64,000 bases of DNA from Wocania ichthyoenteri Th78 (GCF_000789235.1 NZ_KN525716.1:2338100-2402099); one strand, 5' to 3'; numbered from the stretch's first letter, positions 36,318 through 46,534 are shown. Notes: a model not told the origin generated them from the sequence alone. Numbers and translations are program-made.

Positions 36318-37154
36318 ATGATAGATTATAATTTTAGATACGCATCAAGTCCCAAAGCTGTTAAGTTTTATGATACCCAAAGATTGAGAGAAGAGTTTTT
36401 AATTAATAACTTAATGGAAAAGGGTAAAATTAATTTGACTTACTCGCATTATGATAGATATATTGCAGGATCTGCCGTACCATTACAACCCTTGACCCTA
36501 GAGCCAATAGAGCTTTTAAAAGCCAACTATTTTTTAGAAAGAAGAGAAATTGGGATTATCAATGTTGGAGGAAAGGGAACAATATTAGTTGATGGAAAAG
36601 AGTACCAATTGGATTTAAAGGATGCCTTATATATTGGAAGAGGAATTAAGGAGGTTATTTTTAAAAGTGACGACATAAATAATCCTGCAAAATATTATTT
36701 AAATTCTGCTCCGGCGCATTTAGCTTATCCAACGAAAAAGGTAAGTAAAGCTGAAGCAAACAAACTGGAATTGGGTTCGTTAAAAACTTCTAATCATCGT
36801 ACGGTAAATCAAATGATCATTGGAGGAATTGTAACTACTTGTCAATTACAAATGGGAATGACCGAATTAAAAACAGGAAGTGTATGGAATACTATGCCTG
36901 CTCACATTCATGACCGCAGAATGGAAGTTTATTTTTATTTTGATATTCCAGAGAATCAAGCTGTTTGTCATTTTATGGGACAACCACAAGAAACTCGTCA
37001 TATATGGATAGGCAATCAACAAGCTGTAATTTCTCCACCATGGTCAATCCATTGCGGTTCTGGAACGTCAAGCTATAACTTTATTTGGGGAATGGCTGGT
37101 GAAAACCTGGATTATTGTGATATGGAAGTTTCTAAAATAACCGATTTAAGATAA
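36318..37154 (+). CDS. kduI: 5-keto-4-deoxyuronate isomerase
   Basis: Cupin-fold enzyme of 278 residues, the standard length. It converts 5-keto-4-deoxyuronate (from unsaturated uronic acids released by polysaccharide lyases) to 2,5-diketo-3-deoxygluconate. Metal ligands are in MPAHIHDRRMEVYFYFD (His196, His198) with the Glu following and a later His in SPPWSIHCG. The N-terminal RLREEFLINNLMEKGKINLTYSHYDRYI is diagnostic. First gene of the operon, 4 bp before kduD, controlled by the operator at 36290. Confidence 0.96.
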   Translation: MIDYNFRYASSPKAVKFYDTQRLREEFLINNLMEKGKINLTYSHYDRYIAGSAVPLQPLTLEPIELLKANYFLERREIGIINVGGKGTILVDGKEYQLDLKDALYIGRGIKEVIFKSDDINNPAKYYLNSAPAHLAYPTKKVSKAEANKLELGSLKTSNHRTVNQMIIGGIVTTCQLQMGMTELKTGSVWNTMPAHIHDRRMEVYFYFDIPENQAVCHFMGQPQETRHIWIGNQQAVISPPWSIHCGSGTSSYNFIWGMAGENLDYCDMEVSKITDLR

Positions 37155-37158
37155 AAAC

Positions 37159-37953
37159 ATGAGTGTCACTTTATTTAATATTGAAGGCAAAATTGCGCTG
37201 ATTACTGGAAGCACCCACGGATTGGGAATGGCAATGGCTAGAGGTTTGGGTTTAGCAGGAGCCACTATCATAGTGAATGGAAATTCTTCACAAGAAAAAA
37301 TAGATATCGCAGTTTCAAAATATCAAAAAGAAGGAATTGATGCTAAAGGTTACAAATTTAATGTTACCAATGAGCAAGAAGTTATAACGGCCATTGCTAA
37401 AATAGAAGTCGAAGTTGGAAGTATCGATATTTTAATAAACAATGCAGGAATTATAAAACGCACGCCATTGATGGATATGGAAGTTGCCGATTTTAAGGAA
37501 GTTATTGATATAGATTTGGTGAGCCCGTTTATTGTTTCCAAACACGTCGTAAAAGGAATGATTTCACGTAAGCAAGGAAAAATAATTAATATTTGCTCGA
37601 TGATGAGTGAATTAGGGCGCAATAGTGTTGGTGCTTATGCTGCAGCAAAAGGGGGATTAAAAATGCTTACTCAAAATATGGCTACCGAATGGGCTAAATA
37701 TAACATTCAAATAAATGGTATTGGACCAGGTTATTTTGCAACTATACAGACCGAACCTATCCGCATTGATGGCCATCCTTTTAACGATTTTATTATCAAT
37801 CGAACGCCAGCTGGTAAATGGGGAGACCCTAACGATTTGGCTGGAGCAGCAATCTTTTTATCAGCAAAAGCAAGTGATTTTGTAAATGGACATATTTTAT
37901 ATGTAGATGGTGGAATATTGGCAACTATTGGAAAACCATCAAACGAAGATTAA
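37159..37953 (+). CDS. kduD: 2-deoxy-D-gluconate 3-dehydrogenase / gluconate 5-dehydrogenase-like SDR
   Basis: Short-chain dehydrogenase of 264 residues. The nucleotide-binding motif is TGSTHGLGMAMARGL, NNAG is at about residue 94, and the catalytic residues are Ser in ICSMMSELG and YAAAKGG (YxxxK). Together with KduI it yields 2-keto-3-deoxygluconate. Context, directly behind kduI, makes the KduD role more likely than gluconate 5-dehydrogenase. Confidence 0.92.
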   Translation: MSVTLFNIEGKIALITGSTHGLGMAMARGLGLAGATIIVNGNSSQEKIDIAVSKYQKEGIDAKGYKFNVTNEQEVITAIAKIEVEVGSIDILINNAGIIKRTPLMDMEVADFKEVIDIDLVSPFIVSKHVVKGMISRKQGKIINICSMMSELGRNSVGAYAAAKGGLKMLTQNMATEWAKYNIQINGIGPGYFATIQTEPIRIDGHPFNDFIINRTPAGKWGDPNDLAGAAIFLSAKASDFVNGHILYVDGGILATIGKPSNED

Positions 37954-37969
37954 TTCCTGAAAATGAATT

Positions 37970-39376
37970 ATGAGTGTAAAATTCATACATGACAATTTTT
38001 TATTAGAGAATATTTACGCTGAGGAATTGTACCATGATTATTCTAAAGATCAACCCATAATCGATTACCACAATCATTTACCACCTCAAGAAATTTTTGA
38101 AGATAAAGTTTATAATAATTTAACAAGAGTGTGGATAAATGGCGACCATTATAAGTGGCGAGCGATGCGTACATTGGGAATTGATGAGAGTTATATAACA
38201 GGTAAAGCAAGTGATAAAGAAAAGTTTCTTCATTGGGCAAAAACGGTTCCCTATACTATGCGCAACCCTTTATATCATTGGAGCCATCTTGAGTTAGCAA
38301 GGCATTTTGATATTTATGATTTGTTAAATGAATCGTCCGCAGAAAAGATTTATGAAGAAACGAAGGAAAAATTAAATACTATAGATTATAGTTGTCAGAA
38401 CCTACTTAGGAAAATGAATGTAGAGGTTGTGTGTACCACTGAAGATCCTGTGGATGATTTAAAGTACCATAAACAAATTAAAAACAATAATTTAAATTTT
38501 AAAGTAAATACTGCTTTTAGACCAGACAGGGCTATACTTATTTCTGCAGAAGGTTTTAATGAGTATATAGATGAACTGGGAAAAATTGTAAATATTACGA
38601 TTAACTCATACCAAGATCTTTGTGAGGCATTAAAGGAGCGAATACAATTCTTTAATGATAATGGCTGTTGTTTATGTGATCATGGATTAGATCAAATTTA
38701 CTTTGAGGAGTTTAGAGAAAATGAAGTGAAGTCCATTTTTAAGAAAAAAAGAAATAATGACTGTTTAAGCGATGTAGAAGCTTTAAAATTTCAAAGTGCA
38801 ATTTTACTATTTTTAGCTGAAGCTTATCATGAATTTGGTTGGGTGCAACAATTTCATTTAGGAGCACTAAGAAATAATAATGCGCGTATGTTGCGTATTC
38901 TTGGTCCAGATACAGGTTGGGATTCAATTAGTGATTATCCTCAAGCAAAAAGCCTTTCTGAATTTTTAAATTTTTTAGATAGTAAGGATAAATTAACAAA
39001 AACCATAATCTACAATTTGAACCCAGCCGATAACGAAGTGATGGCCACAATGATTGGTAACTTTAATGACGGTAGTGTAAAAGGTAAAGTGCAGTTTGGT
39101 TCAGGTTGGTGGTTTTTAGATCAAAAAGAAGGCATGACAAAGCAAATGAATGCACTCTCAAACATGGGATTAATTAGTTGTTTTATAGGCATGTTAACGG
39201 ATTCAAGAAGTTTTCTTTCTTTTCCAAGGCATGAGTATTTCAGGCGTGTACTTTGTAATCTTTTAGGAGATGAAATTAAGAGAGGTGAGTTACCTAAAGA
39301 AGAAATGGAATGGATTGGAAAGATAGTTTCAGACATTAGTTATAATAACGCAAAAGAATATTTTAATTTTAAATGA
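37970..39376 (+). CDS. uxaC: Glucuronate/galacturonate isomerase
   Basis: TIM-barrel uronate isomerase of 468 residues. DYHNHLPPQEI near residue 31 provides the HxH motif. EDPVDDLKYHK, FRPDRA and the C-terminal RHEYFRRVLCNLLGDEIKRGELP are characteristic. It converts D-glucuronate to fructuronate or D-galacturonate to tagaturonate. With uxaB and uxaA downstream the galacturonate branch is complete to KDG. Confidence 0.96.
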   Translation: MSVKFIHDNFLLENIYAEELYHDYSKDQPIIDYHNHLPPQEIFEDKVYNNLTRVWINGDHYKWRAMRTLGIDESYITGKASDKEKFLHWAKTVPYTMRNPLYHWSHLELARHFDIYDLLNESSAEKIYEETKEKLNTIDYSCQNLLRKMNVEVVCTTEDPVDDLKYHKQIKNNNLNFKVNTAFRPDRAILISAEGFNEYIDELGKIVNITINSYQDLCEALKERIQFFNDNGCCLCDHGLDQIYFEEFRENEVKSIFKKKRNNDCLSDVEALKFQSAILLFLAEAYHEFGWVQQFHLGALRNNNARMLRILGPDTGWDSISDYPQAKSLSEFLNFLDSKDKLTKTIIYNLNPADNEVMATMIGNFNDGSVKGKVQFGSGWWFLDQKEGMTKQMNALSNMGLISCFIGMLTDSRSFLSFPRHEYFRRVLCNLLGDEIKRGELPKEEMEWIGKIVSDISYNNAKEYFNFK

Positions 39377-39431
39377 TTAATAGGTAGAAATATGAATTTC
39401 AATGTTATAATCATTAATTAAAATAATTTAG

Positions 39432-40406
39432 ATGAAATATAAAATACAACTTATAGCAATACTTGTTATTAGCTTTTCGTCTTGTAATAAGCAAGAAGAG
39501 AAGAAAGTACTATACTTAGGGCATACTTTGCCACAAACCCATCCAGTTCATAAGGGGATATTAGAATTTCAAAAAGCATTAACAAAAAAATCTGGAGGAA
39601 CACTTGAAATTAGAATTTTCCCAGATGCGCAATTAGGTTCGGAAAGAGAAGTTTTAGAATTGTTGCAAATAGGAAGTGTGGCAGCTACAAAAGTAAGCGC
39701 AGCTACCTTGTCTAATTTTGTGCCAGAGTATCATATTTTAGGAATCCCTTATTTATTTAGAAGTAAACAACATCAATTTGATGTTTTAGAAGGAGATATA
39801 GGGAAATCAATATTAGAAAAAGGAAGCAAATTTTGGTTGCGTGGTCTGTGTTATTATGATGCCGGAAGCAGAAGTTTTTACACAAGTGAAAAAGCAATTA
39901 GAACACCAGAAGATTTAGAAGGGCTTAAAATCAGAGTAATGAATAATCAAATGGCTATAAATATGGTTAACTCTATGGGGGGCTCTGCAACACCAATATC
40001 TTATGGTGAGTTATATACGGCCATTCAGCAAGGTGTTGTAGATGGCGCAGAAAACAATCCACCATCGTTTGTGTCATCAAATCATTATGAAATTAGTAAA
40101 TATTATACTTTAGATCAGCATTCATCTGTGCCAGATGTTCTCGTTATAGGAACTAAGTTTTGGAAAAAACTTTCTGAAGAAGAAAGGGTATGGGTACAAG
40201 AAGCTGCAGATGAATCATCTCAAGCTCAAAAAGTATTCTGGAATGAATCTGTCGAGGAATCGATGAACATTGCTAAAAAAGCAGGAGTAGAAGTTATCAT
40301 TCCAGAAAAATCCTTATTTGCCGAAAAATCAAAGTCAGTGGTAGAAGAATTTATTAAGGAATTTCCAGAAATGGCTACGATTGTAACTCAAATTAAAAAC
40401 CAATAA
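39432..40406 (+). CDS. TRAP transporter substrate-binding protein (DctP family)
   Basis: Protein of 324 residues. The N-terminus is lipoprotein-like: hydrophobic stretch then SFSSC with Cys18, so it is probably lipid-anchored rather than free in the periplasm. DctP features: LGHTLPQTHPVHKGILEFQKAL, FPDAQLGSEREVLELLQIG, LKIRVMNNQMAINMVNSMGGSATPISYGELYTAIQQGVVDGAENNPPSF (the Arg and PxxYGELYTALQ-type ligand segment). It likely captures uronates or short acidic sugars, inferred from the operon. Two bp before the small permease gene. Confidence 0.93.
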   Translation: MKYKIQLIAILVISFSSCNKQEEKKVLYLGHTLPQTHPVHKGILEFQKALTKKSGGTLEIRIFPDAQLGSEREVLELLQIGSVAATKVSAATLSNFVPEYHILGIPYLFRSKQHQFDVLEGDIGKSILEKGSKFWLRGLCYYDAGSRSFYTSEKAIRTPEDLEGLKIRVMNNQMAINMVNSMGGSATPISYGELYTAIQQGVVDGAENNPPSFVSSNHYEISKYYTLDQHSSVPDVLVIGTKFWKKLSEEERVWVQEAADESSQAQKVFWNESVEESMNIAKKAGVEVIIPEKSLFAEKSKSVVEEFIKEFPEMATIVTQIKNQ

Positions 40407-40408
40407 TT

Positions 40409-40894
40409 ATGAGCAAATCAGGTTCTATTTTTAATAAAGTAAATAAAATTCTTGAATGGTTTATGATTTCCATTTTTGCGCTATTAGTATTGGATGTTTT
40501 ATTTCAAGTGTTTTCAAGATATATATTAGGAACATCTTTTACTTGGACCGAGGAGTTTGCTAGATTTTCATTAATCTGGATGACAGTTATCGGTGCGGCA
40601 TACCTTAATGCCAAAAAAGAGCATCTCTCTATGGATTTTTTGTACGATAAGTTATCGGGGGCTAACAAGAGAAAAGCATCTGTCCTTATCGAAATTTTTG
40701 TATTTCTTTTTGCTTTGATTGTAATGGTTATTGGAGGTTTAAACTTAGTTTACACAACCTTACATTTAGAACAACTTTCTGGAACATTACGCATTCCTTT
40801 GGGTTATGTATATGCTGTTATGCCCTTTAGTGGTTTGCTAATTATGTGCTTTTCAGTATATCACATTTCAAATATTTACAAAACCAATAATTAA
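40409..40894 (+). CDS. TRAP transporter small permease (DctQ family)
   Basis: A 161-residue protein with four membrane helices. The conserved DctQ segment SFTWTEEFARFSLIWMTVIGAAYLNAKKEHLSMDFL spans helices 1-2. It associates with the large permease, encoded 2 bp downstream. Confidence 0.93.
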   Translation: MSKSGSIFNKVNKILEWFMISIFALLVLDVLFQVFSRYILGTSFTWTEEFARFSLIWMTVIGAAYLNAKKEHLSMDFLYDKLSGANKRKASVLIEIFVFLFALIVMVIGGLNLVYTTLHLEQLSGTLRIPLGYVYAVMPFSGLLIMCFSVYHISNIYKTNN

Positions 40895-40896
40895 TT

Positions 40897-42201
40897 ATGA
40901 GTATAGAAGTTTTAAGTATTATCGTTTTGTTTGTGAGTTTCTTTAGCCTTTTATTGTTGAAGGTTCCTGTAGCTTACAGTATTGGTATAGCCACAACGTT
41001 AAGTTTATTATTGAACATAGAGAAAATGCCTGGTATAACAACTATTGCCCAACGAATGACAACGGGTATAGATAGTTTTGCTTTATTAGCAATTCCATTT
41101 TTTATTCTGGCAGGAGAGATAATGAAACAAGGCGGTATAGCAAATCGACTCATTAATTTCGCCAAATCTTTGGTTGCAAGTTTACCAGGAGGTTTGGCCT
41201 ATGTTAACGTATTAGCATCCATGTTATTTGGCGCCATTTCTGGGTCCGCTGTTGCTGCAGCATCTGCAATTGGGTCGATTATGACCGACAGAATGGAAGA
41301 TGAAGGTTATCCTAGAACCTTAAGTGCTTCAGTAAATATAACAGCATCTACAACAGGCTTACTTATTCCACCAAGTAATATTCTCATTGTATATGCTTTA
41401 GCAAGTGGCGGTACGGCATCAGTGGCTGCGTTATTTATCGCAGGATATTTACCTGGTATTTTATTAGGTTTTGCCATTATGGGATATGTCGCTTTTATAG
41501 CAATTAGCAAAGGTTATCCAAAAGATAAACGTGCTACTTTATTTGAAGTTTGGGTGTATTTTAGAAAAGCCTTTTTTAGTTTATCGTTGTTAGTTATTGT
41601 TGTTGGGGGCATTGTAGCTGGCATTTTTACAGCAACTGAAGCTTCAGTAATTGCGGTATTATATGCCGCAGTATTGTCGTTGATATATGGTGATATGAAA
41701 ATGAAAGACTTTCCTCAAGTACTTCTGTCTAGTGGGAAAACAACGGCTGTTGTTATGTTTTTAATTTGTACCTCTATGGCCATGTCTTGGTTATTTTCGT
41801 TTGAAGGTATTCCTGAAATGATAAGCACTTTTTTATTAGAATCTTTAAATAATAAGGTTGCCATCTTTTTAGCCATCAATATTATTTTATTGGTTGTTGG
41901 AACTTTTATGGATATGACCCCTGCGGTATTAATATTTACACCAATCTTTCTTCCGGTGGTTACTACTTTAGGAATGGACCCCGTACATTTTGGAATTGTT
42001 ATCGTATTAAATCTATGTATAGGTATTTGTACGCCACCTGTTGGAACTCTGCTCTTTGTTGGTAGTGGCGTGGCAAAAGTTTCGGTCACACAGGTTATAA
42101 GGCCCTTGCTTCCGTTTTTAGCAATCATGGTAGCTGTCTTAATGCTGATAAGTTTTATACCAGAAATATCAATGTTCTTACCAAGGTTATTTGGTTTATA
42201 A
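40897..42201 (+). CDS. TRAP transporter large permease (DctM family)
   Basis: A 434-residue, very hydrophobic protein with about 12 helices. DctM motifs include LAIPFFILAGEIMKQGGIANRLINFAKSLVASLPGGLAYVNVLASMLFGAISGSAVAAASAIG, and TPPVGTLLFVGSGVAKVS near the C-terminus. Sodium-driven uptake is the general TRAP mechanism. Third gene of the transporter block within the uronate operon. Confidence 0.95.
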   Translation: MSIEVLSIIVLFVSFFSLLLLKVPVAYSIGIATTLSLLLNIEKMPGITTIAQRMTTGIDSFALLAIPFFILAGEIMKQGGIANRLINFAKSLVASLPGGLAYVNVLASMLFGAISGSAVAAASAIGSIMTDRMEDEGYPRTLSASVNITASTTGLLIPPSNILIVYALASGGTASVAALFIAGYLPGILLGFAIMGYVAFIAISKGYPKDKRATLFEVWVYFRKAFFSLSLLVIVVGGIVAGIFTATEASVIAVLYAAVLSLIYGDMKMKDFPQVLLSSGKTTAVVMFLICTSMAMSWLFSFEGIPEMISTFLLESLNNKVAIFLAINIILLVVGTFMDMTPAVLIFTPIFLPVVTTLGMDPVHFGIVIVLNLCIGICTPPVGTLLFVGSGVAKVSVTQVIRPLLPFLAIMVAVLMLISFIPEISMFLPRLFGL

Positions 42202-42218
42202 AATAATAAAGAAACTTA

Positions 42219-43673
42219 ATGAATACACAAATGAAATTAAAAAGGAAAAATCTTGGATTAGAAAAAAGATATCCTATCAAAATAGTACAATTTGGTGAAG
42301 GTAATTTTTTAAGAGCCTTTGTGGACTATGCAATTTACGAACTAAATAAAAGTGCAGATTTTAATGCAGGTATTGCCGTAGTACAACCCATTGACAAAGG
42401 CTTAATAAATATGCTTAATGACCAAGATGGTTTGTACACTTTATTTATGAAGGGTGTTAAAAATGGAGAACTAATTGAAGAGCAAAAACTGATTGATACT
42501 ATTGTAAAAGGCATAAATCCATATACAGATTTTGAAGATTATTTGAGCCTTGCCAAAGAAGAATCGTTAGAATTTATTATTTCAAATACTACTGAAGCTG
42601 GAATAACTTATGTTTCTACAGACAAGTTTGAAATGCAGCCTCCAAGTTCTTTCCCTGCAAAATTAACGCGCCTTTTATATGAAAGGTTTGAATATTTTAA
42701 TAGAGATTTTAGAAAAGGATTAACAATTATTCCATGTGAACTTATTAATTATAATTCTGATACGTTAAAAGATATTATATTAAAACATTGTAATGACTGG
42801 AGACTTGATGAATTATTTAAAGTATGGTTGTTAAATTCTTGCTCTTTTCATAATACTTTGGTCGATAGAATTGTTCCAGGGTATCCTAAAGATGAAATAG
42901 AGTCCTATAATGCTCAGTTAGATTATTCAGATAAATTAATTGTTTCTGCTGAAACTTTTCTATTATGGGTCATTGAAGGAGGAGAAGCATTGAAAAAGAA
43001 ATTACCATTTCAGAAAACGGACTTAGATGTTAAGATAGTTGATGATATACAACCTTACAGAACCAGAAAAGTACGTATTTTAAATGGAGCGCATACAGCT
43101 ATGGTAACTTTCTCTTTACTTTATGGAAATGAAACAGTAAAAGAATCAGTCGATAATAGTTTTACAGGAGAGTTTATTCAGAAAGTCGTTTTTGAAGAAA
43201 TTATTGATACACTTGATATGAATAAAGAGGAGTTGAAAGATTTTGCTAATGATGTTTTCGACCGTTTTAGAAATCCCTTCATTATTCATAACCTATCAAG
43301 TATTGCTTTAAATTCAATTTCAAAGTTTAAAGTAAGGGTGTTACCTAGTTTATTAGGGTATGTTAAGATACATGGCAAATTACCAACCAACTTAACATTT
43401 GCTTTTGCTTGTTTAATAAGATTTTATAAAGGCACATGGAAAGGTGAAGTTTTGCCTGTTAATGATAACGAAGCTGTCGTTACTAGTTTGACTAAAATAT
43501 GGGAGTCTAATAATTTAAATACTGTAGCAGAAAATATTTTAAGTATAGAAACATATTGGGGAGAAGATTTAACACAAGTAGAAGGCTTAACCAAAGCTGT
43601 TGCTTTAGCTTTAAAAGAAATTGAAACTAATGGCGTAGAAGAAGGTTATGTAAATTACAATAAAACGTATTAA
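42219..43673 (+). CDS. uxaB: Tagaturonate reductase (altronate oxidoreductase)
   Basis: Mannitol-dehydrogenase-family enzyme of 484 residues reducing tagaturonate to altronate with NADH. Seen: the N-terminal nucleotide-binding FGEGNFLRAFVDYAIYEL; LTIIPCELINYN; and the catalytic block RTRKVRILNGAHTAMV with the Lys, Asn and His of the family. It matches UxaB-type rather than UxuB-type sequences, consistent with uxaA next to it. Confidence 0.93.
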   Translation: MNTQMKLKRKNLGLEKRYPIKIVQFGEGNFLRAFVDYAIYELNKSADFNAGIAVVQPIDKGLINMLNDQDGLYTLFMKGVKNGELIEEQKLIDTIVKGINPYTDFEDYLSLAKEESLEFIISNTTEAGITYVSTDKFEMQPPSSFPAKLTRLLYERFEYFNRDFRKGLTIIPCELINYNSDTLKDIILKHCNDWRLDELFKVWLLNSCSFHNTLVDRIVPGYPKDEIESYNAQLDYSDKLIVSAETFLLWVIEGGEALKKKLPFQKTDLDVKIVDDIQPYRTRKVRILNGAHTAMVTFSLLYGNETVKESVDNSFTGEFIQKVVFEEIIDTLDMNKEELKDFANDVFDRFRNPFIIHNLSSIALNSISKFKVRVLPSLLGYVKIHGKLPTNLTFAFACLIRFYKGTWKGEVLPVNDNEAVVTSLTKIWESNNLNTVAENILSIETYWGEDLTQVEGLTKAVALALKEIETNGVEEGYVNYNKTY

Positions 43674-43701
43674 TTTTTGAGTTAACTATTAAGGAATTAG
43701 G

Positions 43702-45309
43702 ATGCATAAGAAACTTTTAAAAGTAAATACTACCGATAATATAGCTGTTGCTCTAATTAATTTAAAGGCTGGTGATGTGGTGTCTTTTGAAGGCGAAGAT
43801 ATAGAAGTATTGTCAGACGTAAAATCAAAGCATAAAATAGCTTTAAAACGATTTGAATCTGAAGATAGAATTATTATGTATGGTGTTCTTGTAGGGTCGG
43901 CAAATGGCGTTATAGAAAAGGGAGATGTATTAACTATTAAAAATGTAAAACATCAAAGTGAAAAAGTATATGGTAAAACAGAATCTTTTAACTGGACAGC
44001 ACCAAATGTAGAAAAGTGGAAAGGTAGAACTTTTATGGGCTACCATAGAGAAGACGGGCAAGTAGGAACTGAAAATGTTTGGTTATTTTTTCCATTAGTA
44101 TTCTGTGAAAATAGAAATGTTGAAACGCTAAAAGAGATATTCGAAAAAGAGTTAATAAAACAAAAGCCTAATCCGCATCAAATGTTGCTTCGCTCACTGG
44201 TAAGCGGTGTTGAAGAAACAGAAGTAATAGAACAAGAGGATGATGTTTTTGAAAATATTGATGTTAAATTTATCACACTCTCTGGTGGATGTGGAGGTAT
44301 CCGTCAAGATTCTGAAAGTTTAGCTAAATTATTAGCAGGTTATGTCAATAATCCAAATGTGGCGGGTGCTACAGTCTTAAGTTTAGGTTGCCAAAACTTA
44401 CAAATAAGTATATTTCAAGACGCATTAAATACAATAAATCAGAATCTAAAAAAGCCCGTTTTAATTTATGAACAGCAACAAATGGGAACCGTAGATGAGA
44501 TGCTATCTACCATTGTGAAAGAATCATTTGCGGCCATTAAAGAGGCAAATAAAATTGAAAGAAAACCAGCGCCATTATCAAAACTGAGAATAGGTTTAGA
44601 GTGTGGTGGTTCAGATGGTTTTTCAGGAATTTCAGCAAACCCAACTTTAGGGGCGGTTTCAGATTTAATAGTAGCCTTAAAAGGAACAGCAGTTTTAGCT
44701 GAATTTCCAGAATTATGTGGTGTTGAACAAGAACTTGTTAATAGATGTGTAGAAGATAATGACGGAAAGAAATTTTTAGACCTGATGAAAGCTTATGAGA
44801 AATCCGTTGTAGATGCTGGTTCAGGATTTGATATGAATCCATCACCAGGCAACATCAAGGATGGTCTAATTACAGATGCTATGAAATCTGCAGGAGCAGC
44901 CAAAAAAGGAGGAACATCACCGGTAGTAAGTGTATTAGACTATGGTGAATATATCAATAAACCAGGTCTTAATTTATTATGCACACCAGGAAATGATGTT
45001 GAGAGTACAACCGGACTAGTTGGTTCAGGAGCTAACGTGGTTTTATTTACAACGGGTTTAGGAACACCTACAGGAAACCCGATTGCACCAGTCATTAAAG
45101 TATCATCCAATACGGAACTTGCAGAAAGAATGCCTGATATTATTGATTTTGAAACTGGAGCTGTTATTCGTGGAGAGAAAACAATAGAAGAAATGGCAGA
45201 TGAAATATTTGACTTTATAATTGATGTTGCAAGTGGGAATATTAAAACGAAAGCAAAATTATTAAATCAAAATGATTTTATACCTTGGCGTAGAGGCGTG
45301 TCTTTATAA
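43702..45309 (+). CDS. uxaA: Altronate dehydratase
   Basis: Iron-dependent dehydratase of 535 residues making KDG from altronate. The N-terminal SAF domain (about 1-95) is fused to the D-galactarate/altronate dehydratase domain with GYHREDGQVGTENVWLFFPLVFC, TLSGGCGGIRQDSE, LECGGSDGFSGISANP and LLCTPGNDVESTTGLVGSGANVVLFTTGLGTPTGNPI. Last gene of the operon; convergent with the LacI-family gene, no obvious strong terminator between. KDG kinase and aldolase must be encoded elsewhere. Confidence 0.95.
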   Translation: MHKKLLKVNTTDNIAVALINLKAGDVVSFEGEDIEVLSDVKSKHKIALKRFESEDRIIMYGVLVGSANGVIEKGDVLTIKNVKHQSEKVYGKTESFNWTAPNVEKWKGRTFMGYHREDGQVGTENVWLFFPLVFCENRNVETLKEIFEKELIKQKPNPHQMLLRSLVSGVEETEVIEQEDDVFENIDVKFITLSGGCGGIRQDSESLAKLLAGYVNNPNVAGATVLSLGCQNLQISIFQDALNTINQNLKKPVLIYEQQQMGTVDEMLSTIVKESFAAIKEANKIERKPAPLSKLRIGLECGGSDGFSGISANPTLGAVSDLIVALKGTAVLAEFPELCGVEQELVNRCVEDNDGKKFLDLMKAYEKSVVDAGSGFDMNPSPGNIKDGLITDAMKSAGAAKKGGTSPVVSVLDYGEYINKPGLNLLCTPGNDVESTTGLVGSGANVVLFTTGLGTPTGNPIAPVIKVSSNTELAERMPDIIDFETGAVIRGEKTIEEMADEIFDFIIDVASGNIKTKAKLLNQNDFIPWRRGVSL

Positions 45310-45435
45310 TAAAAAAAATATAATTTTAAAATATTTTTCAGAATACAAACATCAATAAATATCAGGATTTTTTTTAATAGTTATATTTTTGAAAGAAATT
45401 GTTTTGTGAGTATTTTCGTCATCTATTAGTATCAT

Positions 45436-46455
45436 TCATGTTAAAGAAGATTTTCTTATAATTAATTTTGGGGTTAACACCACTTTCTTCTCCGTCCTTT
45501 TCTCTTTTGTGTTTTTTACTTCTTCCAAAAATATTTGAGCGGCCGTTCTTCCCATTTCTAAGGGAAATTGATCAACTGAGGTTATGGATAGTTCCATAAA
45601 TTTTGTGAAAGGTTCATTTGCAAAACCAGCAACACAAATATCTTCAGGGACTCTTAAACCTTGTGCTTTTATTTCTTGAATAGCTCCTAAAGCGACAAAA
45701 TCACTTGATGAAAAAATGGCGTCAGGACCGTTTGCCATATCTAAAAACAATCTAGCTGCTTTTCTTCCTTCTTCTACCTTACTTGTAGTTTCAATAACCA
45801 AGTTTTCGTCAAATTCAAGCCCATTATCAATAATGGCTTGCTTGTACCCTAAATACCTGTTTTTGAAAATTTCTAATAAACGATCATTAGAAAAGTGCGC
45901 TATACGCTTACAGCCTTGATCAATTAAATGTTTAGTGGTATCGTAAGCCCCTTTGAAATCGTCTATAGTTACTGAACTCACCCCTTTGATATCCTTTGTT
46001 CTATCAAAAAATATTAAAGGCACATTCTTTTTTAGTAAATTATTAAAACTATCAATATGTTCTAACTTGGCATTGGATATGGACATTAAAATACCATCAA
46101 TCTGTAAATTAAGCAGTGAGTTTATATTACCAATTTCCAAAGCCTCCTGATCATGAGTTTGACAAATGATTACATGATATCCTTGAGGATATAATACGTC
46201 TTCAATCCCTCTAATTACAGAAGCAAAAAAATGATTATCAATACGAGGTACAATTACGCCAACATTAAAACTTTTACCACTTTTTAATGCCAAAGCAAGC
46301 CTGTTTTGCTCATAATTCATTTTGATTGCAGTTTCATGAACCAGCTTACGTGTATTCTCGCTTATTTTCAGATTGTTGTTTAATGCTCTTGAGACAGTAG
46401 CAGCGGTTAGATTAAGTTTTTTTGCTATATCATAAATGGTGGTTTTTTTTTTCAT
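45436..46455 (-). CDS. LacI-family transcriptional regulator of the uronate operon
   Basis: Protein of 339 residues. The N-terminal helix-turn-helix and hinge (TTIYDIAKKLNLTAATVSRALNNN) is followed by a periplasmic-binding-protein-like sensor domain (VGVIVPRIDNHFFASVIRGIEDVLYPQGYHVIICQT, GILMSIS, IFFDRTKDIKGVSSVTIDDFKGA, DAIFSSSDFVALGAIQEIKAQGLRVPEDICVAGF). The palindrome TGTAATCGATTACA both in front of kduI and 86 bp upstream of this gene is the likely operator. It probably represses the operon until a uronate intermediate binds. Confidence 0.93.
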   Translation of the reverse strand: MKKKTTIYDIAKKLNLTAATVSRALNNNLKISENTRKLVHETAIKMNYEQNRLALALKSGKSFNVGVIVPRIDNHFFASVIRGIEDVLYPQGYHVIICQTHDQEALEIGNINSLLNLQIDGILMSISNAKLEHIDSFNNLLKKNVPLIFFDRTKDIKGVSSVTIDDFKGAYDTTKHLIDQGCKRIAHFSNDRLLEIFKNRYLGYKQAIIDNGLEFDENLVIETTSKVEEGRKAARLFLDMANGPDAIFSSSDFVALGAIQEIKAQGLRVPEDICVAGFANEPFTKFMELSITSVDQFPLEMGRTAAQIFLEEVKNTKEKRTEKKVVLTPKLIIRKSSLT

Positions 46456-46534
46456 ACAACCCCTTTTAATTTAAATTCTTATAAAAATACATTATTTGTG
46501 CTATTAATTATGGTTTCATTAATATATTAATTAG

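Noticed and set aside
37159-37953. Calling the SDR a gluconate 5-dehydrogenase (Ga5DH/idnO)
   Set aside because: Similar in sequence, but the position directly after kduI makes the KduD role more likely.
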